This document shows, piece after piece, positions 35,207 to 42,707 of a DNA stretch of 64,000 nt. The stretch lies in NCBI RefSeq assembly GCF_009834915.1, contig NZ_WVHS01000002.1:1178001-1242000 (forward strand), read 5' to 3'. The first letter of the stretch is position 1, and each line of letters opens with the position of its first letter. Under the pieces are notes generated by a model. It worked only from the letters and a program-made list of their open reading frames with translations, did not search any database and was not told the DNA's origin. The translations under genes were made by a program, and so were the position numbers. Origin of the DNA: Hufsiella ginkgonis. Lineage in GTDB: Bacteria; Bacteroidota; Bacteroidia; Sphingobacteriales; Sphingobacteriaceae.

Positions 35207-37300
35207 ATGCAAAGTTTTAGAACAGAACTGGAGGATCCGGTCGTTGAGCGCGACATTATCGACCTTGAAAGAAAGATCCGCCTGTTCCGCGAAGGAAAGA
35301 TAGACGACGAGAAGTTCCGCAGCCTCCGGTTAGCCAGGGGCGTGTACGGCCAGCGTCAGCCCGGGGTGCAGATGATCCGGATCAAGCTTCCTTACGGCAA
35401 GGTGAGTACCAGGCAGCTGGACAGGATCTCGGATGTATCCGATGAATACGCCACCGGTAACCTGCATATCACCACCCGCCAGGATATCCAGGTCCACTTT
35501 GTAAGTCTCGACCGCACCCCGCAGTTATGGGCGGAGCTGGAGCAGGACGACATCACCCTGCGGGAAGCCTGCGGGAATACCGTGCGCAATGTAACCGCTT
35601 CTGCCATGGCGGGCATCGATCCGGGTGAAGCTTTTGATGTCGGCCCGTATGCGCAGGCTTATTTCGAGTATTTTCTGCGCAACCCGGTCTGCCAGGAAAT
35701 GGGCAGGAAGTTTAAGATCGCCTTTTCCTCGTCAGAATCAGATACCGCCTATGCCTTTATGCACGACCTCGGGTTCATCCCCAAGATCCGCATAGAGAAT
35801 GGAAAAGAGGTCCGCGGTTTTAAGGTAGTGCTTGGCGGCGGACTTGGTTCACAGCCGCACCTTGCGGAGGTGGTGAGCGAGTTTATGCACGAGGACCAGA
35901 TCATCCCGTTCGGGGAATCTGTACTTCGCATATTCGACCGGTATGGCGAACGTGTAAAACGGCATAAAGCGCGCATGAAATACCTCGTGCAGGAAATTGG
36001 GCTGGAAGAATTTCTCCGCCTGGCGGCTGAAGAGCAGCTTGCCTTAAAGAACAAAACCTTTAAGATCGCACACGTTGCACCCGAAAAGGTGAATACGCCG
36101 GCCATTTTGCTTGAAACGCCGCCGGCTGATCCGCTGAAATACGAGCAATGGCTTAAGAGCAACGTGTACACCCAAAAACAGGAAGGATTCCATGCCGTGG
36201 GCATTAAAGTGCAAAACGGGGATATAAAAACGCCCGTTGCGCGTAAGCTGGCCAACCTGGTGCGCACCGCGGCGGCCGATGACATACGGCTCACCAATAC
36301 GCAGGGCATCCTGCTGCGGTTCGTGCGCACGGAGAGCCTTCCCTATCTATTTGAAGAATTAAACAAGCTGGGGCTCGCAAAACCGGGTTTTGAAAGCGTG
36401 GTAGACATCACTTCCTGCCCGGGAACCGATACCTGTAACCTGGGCATTTCAAACAGCACCGGTATCACCCGGGAACTGGAACGGGTAATGTTCGAAGAAT
36501 ACCCGGAACTGATCTACAATAAAGACATTACCATTAAGATAAGCGGTTGTATCAACGCCTGCGCCCAGCATGCAATGGCCGCCATCGGTTTTCACGGCTC
36601 GAGCATGAAGGTCAACAAGCTGGTTGCACCCGCTTTGCAGGTGCTGCTTGGCGGCGGGCCTACCGGGAACGGGCACGGTACGGTTTCCGACAAGGTGATA
36701 AAAGTACCCAGCCGCCGCGGACCTGCGGTGCTGCGTACCCTGCTGAACGACTATACCGAACATGCAGCGGAAGGCGAGCTGTTTAACCAGTACTATGCAC
36801 GCCAGGGGAAAATTTACTTCTACGACCTGTTAAACCCGCTCGCCAGCCATGAAAACATCACCCCTGCCGATTATATCGATTGGGAGCAGGATAAACCTTA
36901 CGAAACCGCCATCGGCGTAGGCGAGTGCGCCGGCGTAATGATCGACCTGGTGGCCACCCTGCTGGCCGAAAGCGACGAAAAGCTCGCTAATTCGGCTGCC
37001 GCCCTGGCCTCGCACGACTATGCCGACTCGATCTATTACACCTATACCTCTTTCATTAATACCGCTAAAGCGATCCTAACCAGCGAAGAGGTTAAGACCA
37101 ACTCGCAGGCGGGCATTGTAAAGAGTTTCGACGAGCTGTTGGTTGCTACCGGCCGGTTTACACTGCCGGTAACTTTTGCGGCGCTCGTTTACCAGCTCAA
37201 CCAGCAGGAGCCTTCGGCCGAATTCGCACGATATTATATGGAGCAGGCGGAACTGTTTAATAAGGATGCGATGGCGTTCCGGCGGGGACAACTGATTTAA
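35207..37300 (+). CDS. Siroheme [4Fe-4S] sulfite/nitrite reductase with C-terminal HEPN-like domain
   Basis: 697 residues. Two ferredoxin-like half domains (LPYGKVSTRQLDRISDVSDE, NLHITTRQDIQVHFV) and the siroheme/4Fe-4S core: SCPGTDTCNLGI near 402-412 and SGCINACAQH near 445-453 supply the four Cys. The core ends near residue 540; the remaining 150 or so residues are helical (GVGECAGVMIDLVATLL, YADSIYYTYTSFINTAKAIL) and look like a HEPN domain, a fusion found in Bacteroidetes homologues. It reduces sulfite to sulfide, or nitrite to ammonia; the downstream siroheme-synthesis gene and Rrf2 regulator favour sulfur assimilation. Cytoplasmic. Confidence 0.88.
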   Translation: MQSFRTELEDPVVERDIIDLERKIRLFREGKIDDEKFRSLRLARGVYGQRQPGVQMIRIKLPYGKVSTRQLDRISDVSDEYATGNLHITTRQDIQVHFVSLDRTPQLWAELEQDDITLREACGNTVRNVTASAMAGIDPGEAFDVGPYAQAYFEYFLRNPVCQEMGRKFKIAFSSSESDTAYAFMHDLGFIPKIRIENGKEVRGFKVVLGGGLGSQPHLAEVVSEFMHEDQIIPFGESVLRIFDRYGERVKRHKARMKYLVQEIGLEEFLRLAAEEQLALKNKTFKIAHVAPEKVNTPAILLETPPADPLKYEQWLKSNVYTQKQEGFHAVGIKVQNGDIKTPVARKLANLVRTAAADDIRLTNTQGILLRFVRTESLPYLFEELNKLGLAKPGFESVVDITSCPGTDTCNLGISNSTGITRELERVMFEEYPELIYNKDITIKISGCINACAQHAMAAIGFHGSSMKVNKLVAPALQVLLGGGPTGNGHGTVSDKVIKVPSRRGPAVLRTLLNDYTEHAAEGELFNQYYARQGKIYFYDLLNPLASHENITPADYIDWEQDKPYETAIGVGECAGVMIDLVATLLAESDEKLANSAAALASHDYADSIYYTYTSFINTAKAILTSEEVKTNSQAGIVKSFDELLVATGRFTLPVTFAALVYQLNQQEPSAEFARYYMEQAELFNKDAMAFRRGQLI

Positions 37301-37303
37301 CGG

Positions 37304-37383
37304 TCAGTGATCAATGGTCAGTTATCAGTATCTTTATGGCGCCATACCGGCACTGGTAACTGACCGCTGATAACTGATAACCC
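37304..37383. repeat. Intergenic palindromic repeat (family member C)
   Basis: GGTCAGTTATCAGTA (37316-37330) pairs with CACTGGTAACTGACC (37351-37365) at 13 of 15 positions; the loop is TCTTTATGGCGCCATACCGG. Further CTGATAACTGATAAC units extend to about 37383. It fills the space between the sulfite reductase and the siroheme gene. Confidence 0.7.
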
Positions 37384-37388
37384 CTCCC

Positions 37389-37976
37389 ATGTCCAACCCC
37401 CTTTTTCCCGTTTTCCTCAAACTCGAGTCGCTGCGGCTCTTACTGGTCGGCGGCGGAAATGTGGCGCTCGAAAAGCTGACGGCACTCTACGAGAATTGCC
37501 CCGATCCCAGGGTAAGCGTGGTTGCTACCCGCATTAACCCGCAGGTAAAAGAGTTCCTGCTGGCCCGAAGCATCCCTTTCCAGGAGCGCTCCTTCCGCGA
37601 AAGCGACCTCGAAAATACGCGTATCGCCGTTATCGCCGTAAACGACAAAGCGGTAAGTGCCGAAATCAAACAATACTGCGCTTCCCGTAACATCCTTACG
37701 AACGTGGCCGATACCCCCGGTCTATGCGATTTTTACCTGGGTTCGGTCGTACGGAAAGGCGCGCTGAAGATCGCTATTTCTACCAACGGGAAATCGCCCA
37801 CCGTTGCCAAACGGGTAAAAGACATACTTAATGAGAGCTTCCCGGCTGAGATTGACGATGTTTTAAACAATATCGAGCGGATCCGGGGGACGCTTTCGGG
37901 CGATTTTACCGAAAAGGTAAAGCAATTGAACGAGATCACTTCCATTCTCGGTAAAAAAACAGATACGGAGAATTAA
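37389..37976 (+). CDS. Precorrin-2 dehydrogenase / sirohydrochlorin ferrochelatase (CysG N-terminal type)
   Basis: 195 residues equal to the N-terminal half of CysG or to yeast Met8p: NAD-binding LLLVGGGNVALEKLTAL near 18-32, ATRINPQVKEFLL, VIAVNDKAVSAEIKQYC, then NVADTPGLCDFYLGSVVRKGALKIAISTNGKSPTVAKRVKD. It oxidises precorrin-2 and inserts iron to make siroheme, the cofactor of the reductase upstream. The methyltransferase that makes precorrin-2 is not in this window. Confidence 0.92.
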   Translation: MSNPLFPVFLKLESLRLLLVGGGNVALEKLTALYENCPDPRVSVVATRINPQVKEFLLARSIPFQERSFRESDLENTRIAVIAVNDKAVSAEIKQYCASRNILTNVADTPGLCDFYLGSVVRKGALKIAISTNGKSPTVAKRVKDILNESFPAEIDDVLNNIERIRGTLSGDFTEKVKQLNEITSILGKKTDTEN

Positions 37977-37993
37977 AAATCTACCAAGCACCA

Positions 37994-38010
37994 ATACCCC
38001 ATAGGAGTAT
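37994..38010. promoter_or_regulatory. Imperfect dyad upstream of the Rrf2 gene, possible operator
   Basis: ATACCCCATAGGAGTAT is an imperfect palindrome (ATAC...GTAT ends, CC/GG inside) 39 bp before the Rrf2 start. Rrf2-family regulators often bind such dyads and regulate themselves, but no matching second site was established here. Confidence 0.3.
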
Positions 38011-38048
38011 TAGAGTTTATTCTTTAATTTTATCCAAACTCAATCATC

Positions 38049-38558
38049 TTGCTAACCAAAAAAGCCAAATACGCATTTAAAGCTCTTATCGCCCTTGCCC
38101 GCAATACCGATAACCGGCCGATGCTGATCTCTGATATCGCCCGGAAAGAGCAACTGCCAAAGAAATTTCTCGAAGCGATCCTCCTGGAGCTGAAAAGGGG
38201 CGGTTACCTTGGCAGCAAAAAGGGTGCGGGTGGCGGCTACTACTTAATGAAACCCGCCGCTGAGATCAAAATGTCGGCGATCATTCGCATAATAGATGGC
38301 CCTATCGCGCTGCTCCCCTGTGTAAGCCTGAACTTTTACGAGCGTTGCGAAGAATGCTCCAATGAGCCTTATTGCGGCATCCGCGATGTGATGAAAGACG
38401 TGCGCGACGCCACCCTCAAGATCATTGGCGAAACAAGCATTGCCGACATGATCAGCCGCGAAGATTCCCTAACGGAAAGCCTTCCCGGGCAGGAAATGAA
38501 CGGGCCGGCGCCTGGCGGCAACACAGGACAGCGGCAGGCAGACATCATAGATTTGTGA
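38049..38558 (+). CDS. Rrf2 family transcriptional regulator
   Basis: 169 residues from a TTG start. Winged helix: LTKKAKYAFKALIALARN, ISDIARKEQLPKKFLEAILLELKRGGYLGSKKGAGGGYYL. Cysteines at 91, 100, 103 and 109 (CVSLNFYERCEECSNEPYC) could bind an Fe-S cluster or sense thiols, as in IscR- or CymR-like members; the spacing is closer to cysteine-metabolism regulators. It ends in a Gly/Gln-rich tail. The position after sulfite reductase and siroheme synthesis suggests it controls sulfur assimilation. Confidence 0.88.
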   Translation: MLTKKAKYAFKALIALARNTDNRPMLISDIARKEQLPKKFLEAILLELKRGGYLGSKKGAGGGYYLMKPAAEIKMSAIIRIIDGPIALLPCVSLNFYERCEECSNEPYCGIRDVMKDVRDATLKIIGETSIADMISREDSLTESLPGQEMNGPAPGGNTGQRQADIIDL

Positions 38559-38609
38559 CACTTTTAAAACACAGAACCTTAGTATATTGCACCACTAAAA
38601 TTTAACCAG

Positions 38610-39122
38610 ATGAAAGTAATTGCTTTAATGCTTACGCTGTTATTGGCAGCTCCGGCATCTATCTACCAGTACAAGGTGGCTTCTATTGAAGGCAAAAAGA
38701 TCGACCTCAAAAAATACAAAGGCAAAAAGGTATTGATCGTTAATACAGCTTCAAAATGCGGCTACACACCTCAATATGCTGAATTGCAGCAGTTATCAGA
38801 AAAATACAAGGATAAGCTGGTAGTGATCGGTTTCCCTGCCAACAACTTTAAAGAGCAGGATCCGGGCACTAACCTCGAGATCAAAGAGTTTTGCAAAGCC
38901 AACTACGGCGTTACTTTCCCGCTTAGCGAAAAAGTAAGCGTAAAAGGCGACGACATTGATCCGTTATTCAAATACCTCATCTCGGCGGAAAATGCGGAAG
39001 GCATCACCGGCGATATTTCCTGGAACTTCGAAAAATTCCTGGTCGACGAAAACGGTAAACTGATCCACCGGTTTAAATCGAAAGTAAAACCGATGTCGGA
39101 AGAGCTTACCAGGTATCTGTAA
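38610..39122 (+). CDS. Glutathione peroxidase family thiol peroxidase
   Basis: 170 residues with an N-terminal hydrophobic segment (VIALMLTLLLAAPAS), so probably exported. The peroxidatic Cys50 is in NTASKCGYT. The usual FPCNQF motif is FPANNF (75-80), so the normal catalytic Gln is Asn79; Trp138 and Asn139 (SWNFEKFLVD) complete the tetrad. As a Cys-type enzyme it likely uses thioredoxin-like reductants to remove hydroperoxides. Followed by a strong shared terminator. Confidence 0.88.
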   Translation: MKVIALMLTLLLAAPASIYQYKVASIEGKKIDLKKYKGKKVLIVNTASKCGYTPQYAELQQLSEKYKDKLVVIGFPANNFKEQDPGTNLEIKEFCKANYGVTFPLSEKVSVKGDDIDPLFKYLISAENAEGITGDISWNFEKFLVDENGKLIHRFKSKVKPMSEELTRYL

Positions 39123-39133
39123 GAAACTGTCCA

Positions 39134-39188
39134 AAAAAAGGAACAATGCACAAGGACAGTCGTCCCTACGCATTGCTCCTTTTTTTTA
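39134..39188. terminator. Bidirectional terminator
   Basis: AAAAAAAGGAACAATGC (39134-39150) pairs with GCATTGCTCCTTTTTTT (39171-39187) with one mismatch, flanked by A and T tracts on the two sides. It ends the peroxidase gene and, on the other strand, the 39166-39561 gene, whose last codons lie within it. Confidence 0.85.
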
Positions 39189-39561
39189 AGACCGGTAAAC
39201 AAAGGGCAATAAACGCATACCCGTAGGCCACAAGGAGCACCCCAAGTGTAAGGTAGCCCATTACCTGCAGGCTGCCGGACGATAACAGGACGATGTTATG
39301 CACCGCCTGGTAACCGGTATAAACTATCATTAGTGCCCACCCTAACCATTTCCGCCGGTAGAACGCCACCAGTCCCGGCACCACTAATACCTGGTTAAAC
39401 AGGTAATACAGGCAATCCTGCCAACTCCTTAGAAAGTTGCTAAACAATGCCTGGATGATCTCCGGCATTACCGCGATACGGAACAGGTATAAGCCCGCGA
39501 TCAGTACGGTAAGACGGGCTACCAGTTGCTCGCTGCCAACCGGGTTATTTTCTTTGCGCAT
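39166..39561 (-). CDS. Small membrane protein of unknown function
   Basis: 131 residues with four predicted transmembrane helices (about 15-33, 53-66, 72-90 and 97-121) and positively charged ends (MRKEN...; VLKKRSNA). No motif that I recognise. The gene is monocistronic and convergent with the peroxidase gene, sharing its terminator. Confidence 0.6.
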   Translation of the reverse strand: MRKENNPVGSEQLVARLTVLIAGLYLFRIAVMPEIIQALFSNFLRSWQDCLYYLFNQVLVVPGLVAFYRRKWLGWALMIVYTGYQAVHNIVLLSSGSLQVMGYLTLGVLLVAYGYAFIALCLPVLKKRSNA

Positions 39562-39687
39562 AGGCTACCGTTTGGGGCAGTTTAGACAGAAAACTAGACA
39601 ATTTATGGCCGAATATACGGCATCCGGCGCAGTAAACAGGCTTGGAATGGTAATTGCAATATACTCTGCAAACAACATCTATCTACC

Positions 39688-40143
39688 ATGGAAACTACTG
39701 AAATGACCACCACCATCCTGAATGATTTGGTACAGATCAACAATGACCGGATCACCGGTTATGAGAAAGCGATCAAAGAATTAAAAGAAGAAGACAGCGA
39801 CCTGAAAGCTTTATTCGTTGATATGATCCGCGAAAGCCACGATTTAAAAATGGCGCTGGCCACCGAAGTTGCCGCAGCCGGCGAAAGCATCGAAACAGGT
39901 ACTACCAACAGCGGTAAAGTGTACCGCGCTTGGATGGATATCAAAGCAGTTTTTACCGGGCATGACCGTAAAACTGTGCTGGCTAACTGCGAGTTCGGCG
40001 AAGATGCCGCCCAGAAAGCATATAAAATGGCGCTTAAAGACGACGATCTTCCGGCCCACATCAGCAGCCTCGTGTTTGACCAACAGCAAAAGCTTAAAGT
40101 GTCGCACGACCGCATAAAAGCATTGCGTGATTCGCAAGTTTAA
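39688..40143 (+). CDS. PA2169-type four-helix-bundle protein (DUF2383)
   Basis: 151 residues, ferritin-like four-helix bundle: ILNDLVQINNDRITGYEKAIKEL, LFVDMIRESHDLKMALATEV, RAWMDIKAVFTGHDRKTVLANCEFGEDAAQKAYKMAL and ISSLVFDQQQKLKVSHDRIKAL. The family is small, soluble, of unknown function and often stress- or stationary-phase-expressed. It has its own terminator and appears monocistronic. Confidence 0.85.
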   Translation: METTEMTTTILNDLVQINNDRITGYEKAIKELKEEDSDLKALFVDMIRESHDLKMALATEVAAAGESIETGTTNSGKVYRAWMDIKAVFTGHDRKTVLANCEFGEDAAQKAYKMALKDDDLPAHISSLVFDQQQKLKVSHDRIKALRDSQV

Positions 40144-40167
40144 GTGAGAGGGATATGTGTGAGTAAA

Positions 40168-40200
40168 AGCCGTTCAGGGAAACCTGGATGGCTTTTTTTA
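40168..40200 (+). terminator. Rho-independent terminator after the DUF2383 gene
   Basis: An 11-bp stem (AGCCGTTCAGG with CCTGGATGGCT, two G-U pairs) closes a GAAA tetraloop and is followed by TTTTTTT. Confidence 0.85.
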
Positions 40201-40268
40201 GTTATACGCCACGCTGACGTTTGACGTTGTACTAATAACAAACAAGTAAGGATAGAAAACGTATAATG

Positions 40269-40622
40269 CTACAGGTAAGCCTTCACAATATTTAACACCT
40301 CTTTTATATTAAAGGGTTTCTCAATATAAGAGTCGGCCCCGCATTCGTGTGCGAGCTTGGGCAGGTTCATGGAGGTAGAACTTAAGATAAAAGGGATTGT
40401 ACGGGTAGATTCGTCGGCTTTAAGACTGCGGCAGAGCTCAGTACCTTTCTTTTTCGGCAGCCAGATGTCGCACAGCACCAGGTCGGGCTGGTAGTTTCGT
40501 ATCACTTCTTCCACATCACCGTTCGTGGATATTTTCACTTCGTAACCTTCATCTTCAAAGATTCGCGAAAGTATGGATAATATATCGTGATCATCCTCAA
40601 TGATCATTAGTTTACTGCTCAT
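40269..40622 (-). CDS. Single-domain response regulator (CheY-like)
   Basis: 117 residues: only a receiver domain. Acidic pocket Asp10/Asp11, phosphoacceptor Asp52 (VLCDIWLPKKKG), the conserved Ser/Thr in FILSSTS and Lys in YIEKPF. No output domain and no histidine kinase nearby, so its partner is unknown. Such orphan receivers act as phosphotransfer or allosteric modules. Confidence 0.9.
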   Translation of the reverse strand: MSSKLMIIEDDHDILSILSRIFEDEGYEVKISTNGDVEEVIRNYQPDLVLCDIWLPKKKGTELCRSLKADESTRTIPFILSSTSMNLPKLAHECGADSYIEKPFNIKEVLNIVKAYL

Positions 40623-40739
40623 CTTCTCACAAAATGCTTAGTGTTTACACTGGTGTTAAATGGTAACGTAACTACCTGTATACACTACAGCCTTAAGGAA
40701 AGATTGTTTAGCAAAGCGGGAAATTTTTCAGTTACAGAA

Positions 40740-40775
40740 GTGTTAACAGGATCATGAGAGCGTTCCTGTTAACAC
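40740..40775. repeat. Perfect 12-bp inverted repeat
   Basis: GTGTTAACAGGA (40740-40751) and TCCTGTTAACAC (40764-40775) flank a 12-nt spacer, 10 bp after the stop of the 40786-41235 gene. It may be that gene's transcription terminator, although the following bases are not a clean T tract, or a binding site. Confidence 0.55.
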
Positions 40776-40785
40776 GTGTTTAACA

Positions 40786-41235
40786 TTACAAAGAATACTT
40801 GTACTTTCTGCCTTCGCGGACCGCGTTAATACGGCCTTTTTTATACAGCGACGAAAGCTTAACGGTAACGTCCTTGTCCAGCTTTTTAGGATCCGCCTCC
40901 GGATCAAGGTCGTTTAGCACCCGGGTAACTTCTTCCTTAAAAGCCGGACCGGTTTGCGACAGGGCATAGGCTACCTTCAGTTCCATTTTGGCTTTGGGAT
41001 GAAATTCCGCCGGCGCTACGATCATGGCCGAATCCGCCCCGGCAGGCCTGGGCTTTCTTCCCCGTTTTGCGCCGCTTAATGGCAATACCGGCGACTTAAA
41101 AGCGTTGGTTTGTGTGGCAGAAAGCGTCCCGGTAAATACTTGGAGGAGCTCCTGCGCTTTCTTTAGCTCAGCGTGCAACGACTGAACCTTCTCTTCCAGG
41201 AATGTGACCACATCCTGTTCAGTTACTTTAGGCAT
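40786..41235 (-). CDS. Putative DNA-binding protein with coiled coil, AT-hook-like motif and winged-helix-like C terminus
   Basis: 149 residues. N-terminal helix/coiled coil (VVTFLEEKVQSLHAELKKAQELLQ, about 9-32), then a linker with the AT-hook-like KRGRKPRPAG near 58-67, then a C-terminal helical domain (FKEEVTRVLNDL, KLSSLYKKGRINAVREGRKYKYSL) that resembles a winged helix ending in a basic wing. No exact family is recognised; a role in DNA binding or chromosome organisation is inferred. Confidence 0.55.
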   Translation of the reverse strand: MPKVTEQDVVTFLEEKVQSLHAELKKAQELLQVFTGTLSATQTNAFKSPVLPLSGAKRGRKPRPAGADSAMIVAPAEFHPKAKMELKVAYALSQTGPAFKEEVTRVLNDLDPEADPKKLDKDVTVKLSSLYKKGRINAVREGRKYKYSL

Positions 41236-41268
41236 ATCAAGAAATTATTAAATTGTGTGTGTGTCCTA

Positions 41269-41276
41269 CAAATTTA
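41269..41276 (-). promoter_or_regulatory. Putative -7 box of the AT-hook-like gene
   Basis: TAAATTTG on the minus strand matches TAnnTTTG, 33 bp before the ATG. The -33 element is not clear. Confidence 0.35.
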
Positions 41277-41340
41277 TCATTTGCGGCGAAAGCACGAAAT
41301 TATTACGGTTTTTTTTAGTACCCGGATCTCACACAGGATA

Positions 41341-42246
41341 TTAATGACCCTCGCCCCCCGCAATACCGAACACATGTAACACATGTGGGAACAAGGCATC
41401 TATCGTCTCTTCTGCGCCTTTTAAAGAACCGGGAACGGTAATCACCAGCATATCGCCGGCAAACCCGGCTATGCCGCGGGAGAGCATGGCATAGGGTGTG
41501 CGTAATTGGCCGTAGCTGCGAGCAGCTTCCATGATGCCTGGAATTTCGCGGTCTACCAGGCCGCTTAACGTATCGGGTGTAATGTCCCTGGGCGAGAGAC
41601 CCGTACCACCGGTAAAGATGGCAAGCCGGTAGTTAGCTGCTTTCAGTGCCAGCGCGGTACGTTCGATCGTGGGGGCGTCATCCGGTACCACTTGGTAAAA
41701 GTCCGTGTCTATGCCCCATCCTTCCAGCTTCGCGATAATCGCTTTGCCGCTCAGGTCCGTTTTTTCGCCGGCGGCGATGCTGTCTGAACATACCACAACG
41801 GCGCATTTTACGGAGTGCTGTAAAGCTTTCCGGTCAGACTTTCCGCCGGTTTTCTTTAGCAGCCTGATCCCGGTGATCTCTACGCCCTTATCGATGGGTT
41901 TCAGCATATCGTACATGGTGAGCGCGGTAACAGAAGCGCCGTGCATGGCTTCCACCTCCACGCCCGTTTTGTAGATGGTGTGCACTTCCACCGTAACGGT
42001 GATGGTGAGGTCGCTGATGGCATGCGTAATAGCGGTATACTCGATGGGCAGGGGATGGCAGTCTGGGATCATATCACTGGTACGTTTAACCCCCAGCAAG
42101 CCTGCCGCACGCGAAAACTCGAACACATTCCCTTTAGGTACCTGCCCGTTTTGGATGGCGGCGATGGTATCCGCCGACGAAACAAGCAAGGTGGCTTCCG
42201 CGACGGCTTTACGCAGGGTCGTTATTTTCCGGGTGATGGTATTCAT
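41341..42246 (-). CDS. Bifunctional MoaC-MoaB fusion, molybdenum cofactor biosynthesis
   Basis: 301 residues. The N-terminal ~145 residues are MoaC (cyclic pyranopterin monophosphate synthase): DMIPDCHPLPIEYTAI, TVTVEVHTIYKTGVEVEAMHGASVTALTMYDMLK and the active-site Lys in GIRLLKKTGGKSD. The C-terminal half is MoaB/MogA-like: CAVVVCSDSIAAGEKTDLSG, VVPDDAPTIERTALAL, AIFTGGTGLSPRDITPD. The fusion joins an early step to molybdopterin adenylylation. Last gene of the operon; its start overlaps the moaE stop by four bases. Confidence 0.92.
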   Translation of the reverse strand: MNTITRKITTLRKAVAEATLLVSSADTIAAIQNGQVPKGNVFEFSRAAGLLGVKRTSDMIPDCHPLPIEYTAITHAISDLTITVTVEVHTIYKTGVEVEAMHGASVTALTMYDMLKPIDKGVEITGIRLLKKTGGKSDRKALQHSVKCAVVVCSDSIAAGEKTDLSGKAIIAKLEGWGIDTDFYQVVPDDAPTIERTALALKAANYRLAIFTGGTGLSPRDITPDTLSGLVDREIPGIMEAARSYGQLRTPYAMLSRGIAGFAGDMLVITVPGSLKGAEETIDALFPHVLHVFGIAGGEGH

Positions 42247-42692
42247 AGCGGTTTATTTTCCTTCCATTGGTAACTTTCGCCAGCAAACAGCTCTTTCCCC
42301 CAAATGGGAAGATCGGCTTTGATGCGCTCCACTACTTCGCCGCAGGCGGATGTGGCCGCTGCACGATGTGCGGATGAAGCGAACACAAATAGACAGAGCT
42401 CGCCGGCGCTCACCCGCCCGAGACTGTGATGCACATGTAAACAGGTGAGCGGGTACTTGTCGAAGATCTCCTGTCTTATTTCGTGAAACTTCGCAATTGC
42501 AAGCTCTTCATAAGCGGTATATTCAATAGCGATCACTTCTTTCCCGTCGATGGTATCGCCGCGCACCTGCCCCATAAAAATACTGTGCGCCCCGATACCG
42601 GTTTTCGTACTGTGCTTGCCGATGCTTTCTGCAATGAACGCCGGGGCAACCGGCCCCTGCTTGAAAATTGATCTTATTTTATGTTCCGCCAT
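42243..42692 (-). CDS. moaE: Molybdopterin synthase catalytic subunit
   Basis: 149 residues. GAHSIFMGQVRGDTIDGKEVIAIEYTAYEELA and VHHSLGRVSAGELCLFVFASSAHRAAATSACGEVVERIKADLPIWGKE contain the MoaE signature with the active-site Lys in PIWGKE. It transfers sulfur from MoaD thiocarboxylate to cyclic pyranopterin monophosphate. Fifteen bases after the MoeB gene and overlapping moaCB. Confidence 0.94.
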   Translation of the reverse strand: MAEHKIRSIFKQGPVAPAFIAESIGKHSTKTGIGAHSIFMGQVRGDTIDGKEVIAIEYTAYEELAIAKFHEIRQEIFDKYPLTCLHVHHSLGRVSAGELCLFVFASSAHRAAATSACGEVVERIKADLPIWGKELFAGESYQWKENKPL

Positions 42693-42707
42693 ATAAATAA
42701 CCGGGGT

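Noticed and set aside
35749-36330. Minus-strand frame of 193 codons
   Set aside because: Antisense to the sulfite reductase core; Ser/Arg-rich as expected of a shadow.
39562-39687. tRNA or small RNA gene
   Set aside because: No cloverleaf, no T-loop GTTCRA motif and no terminator; it is the promoter region of the DUF2383 gene.
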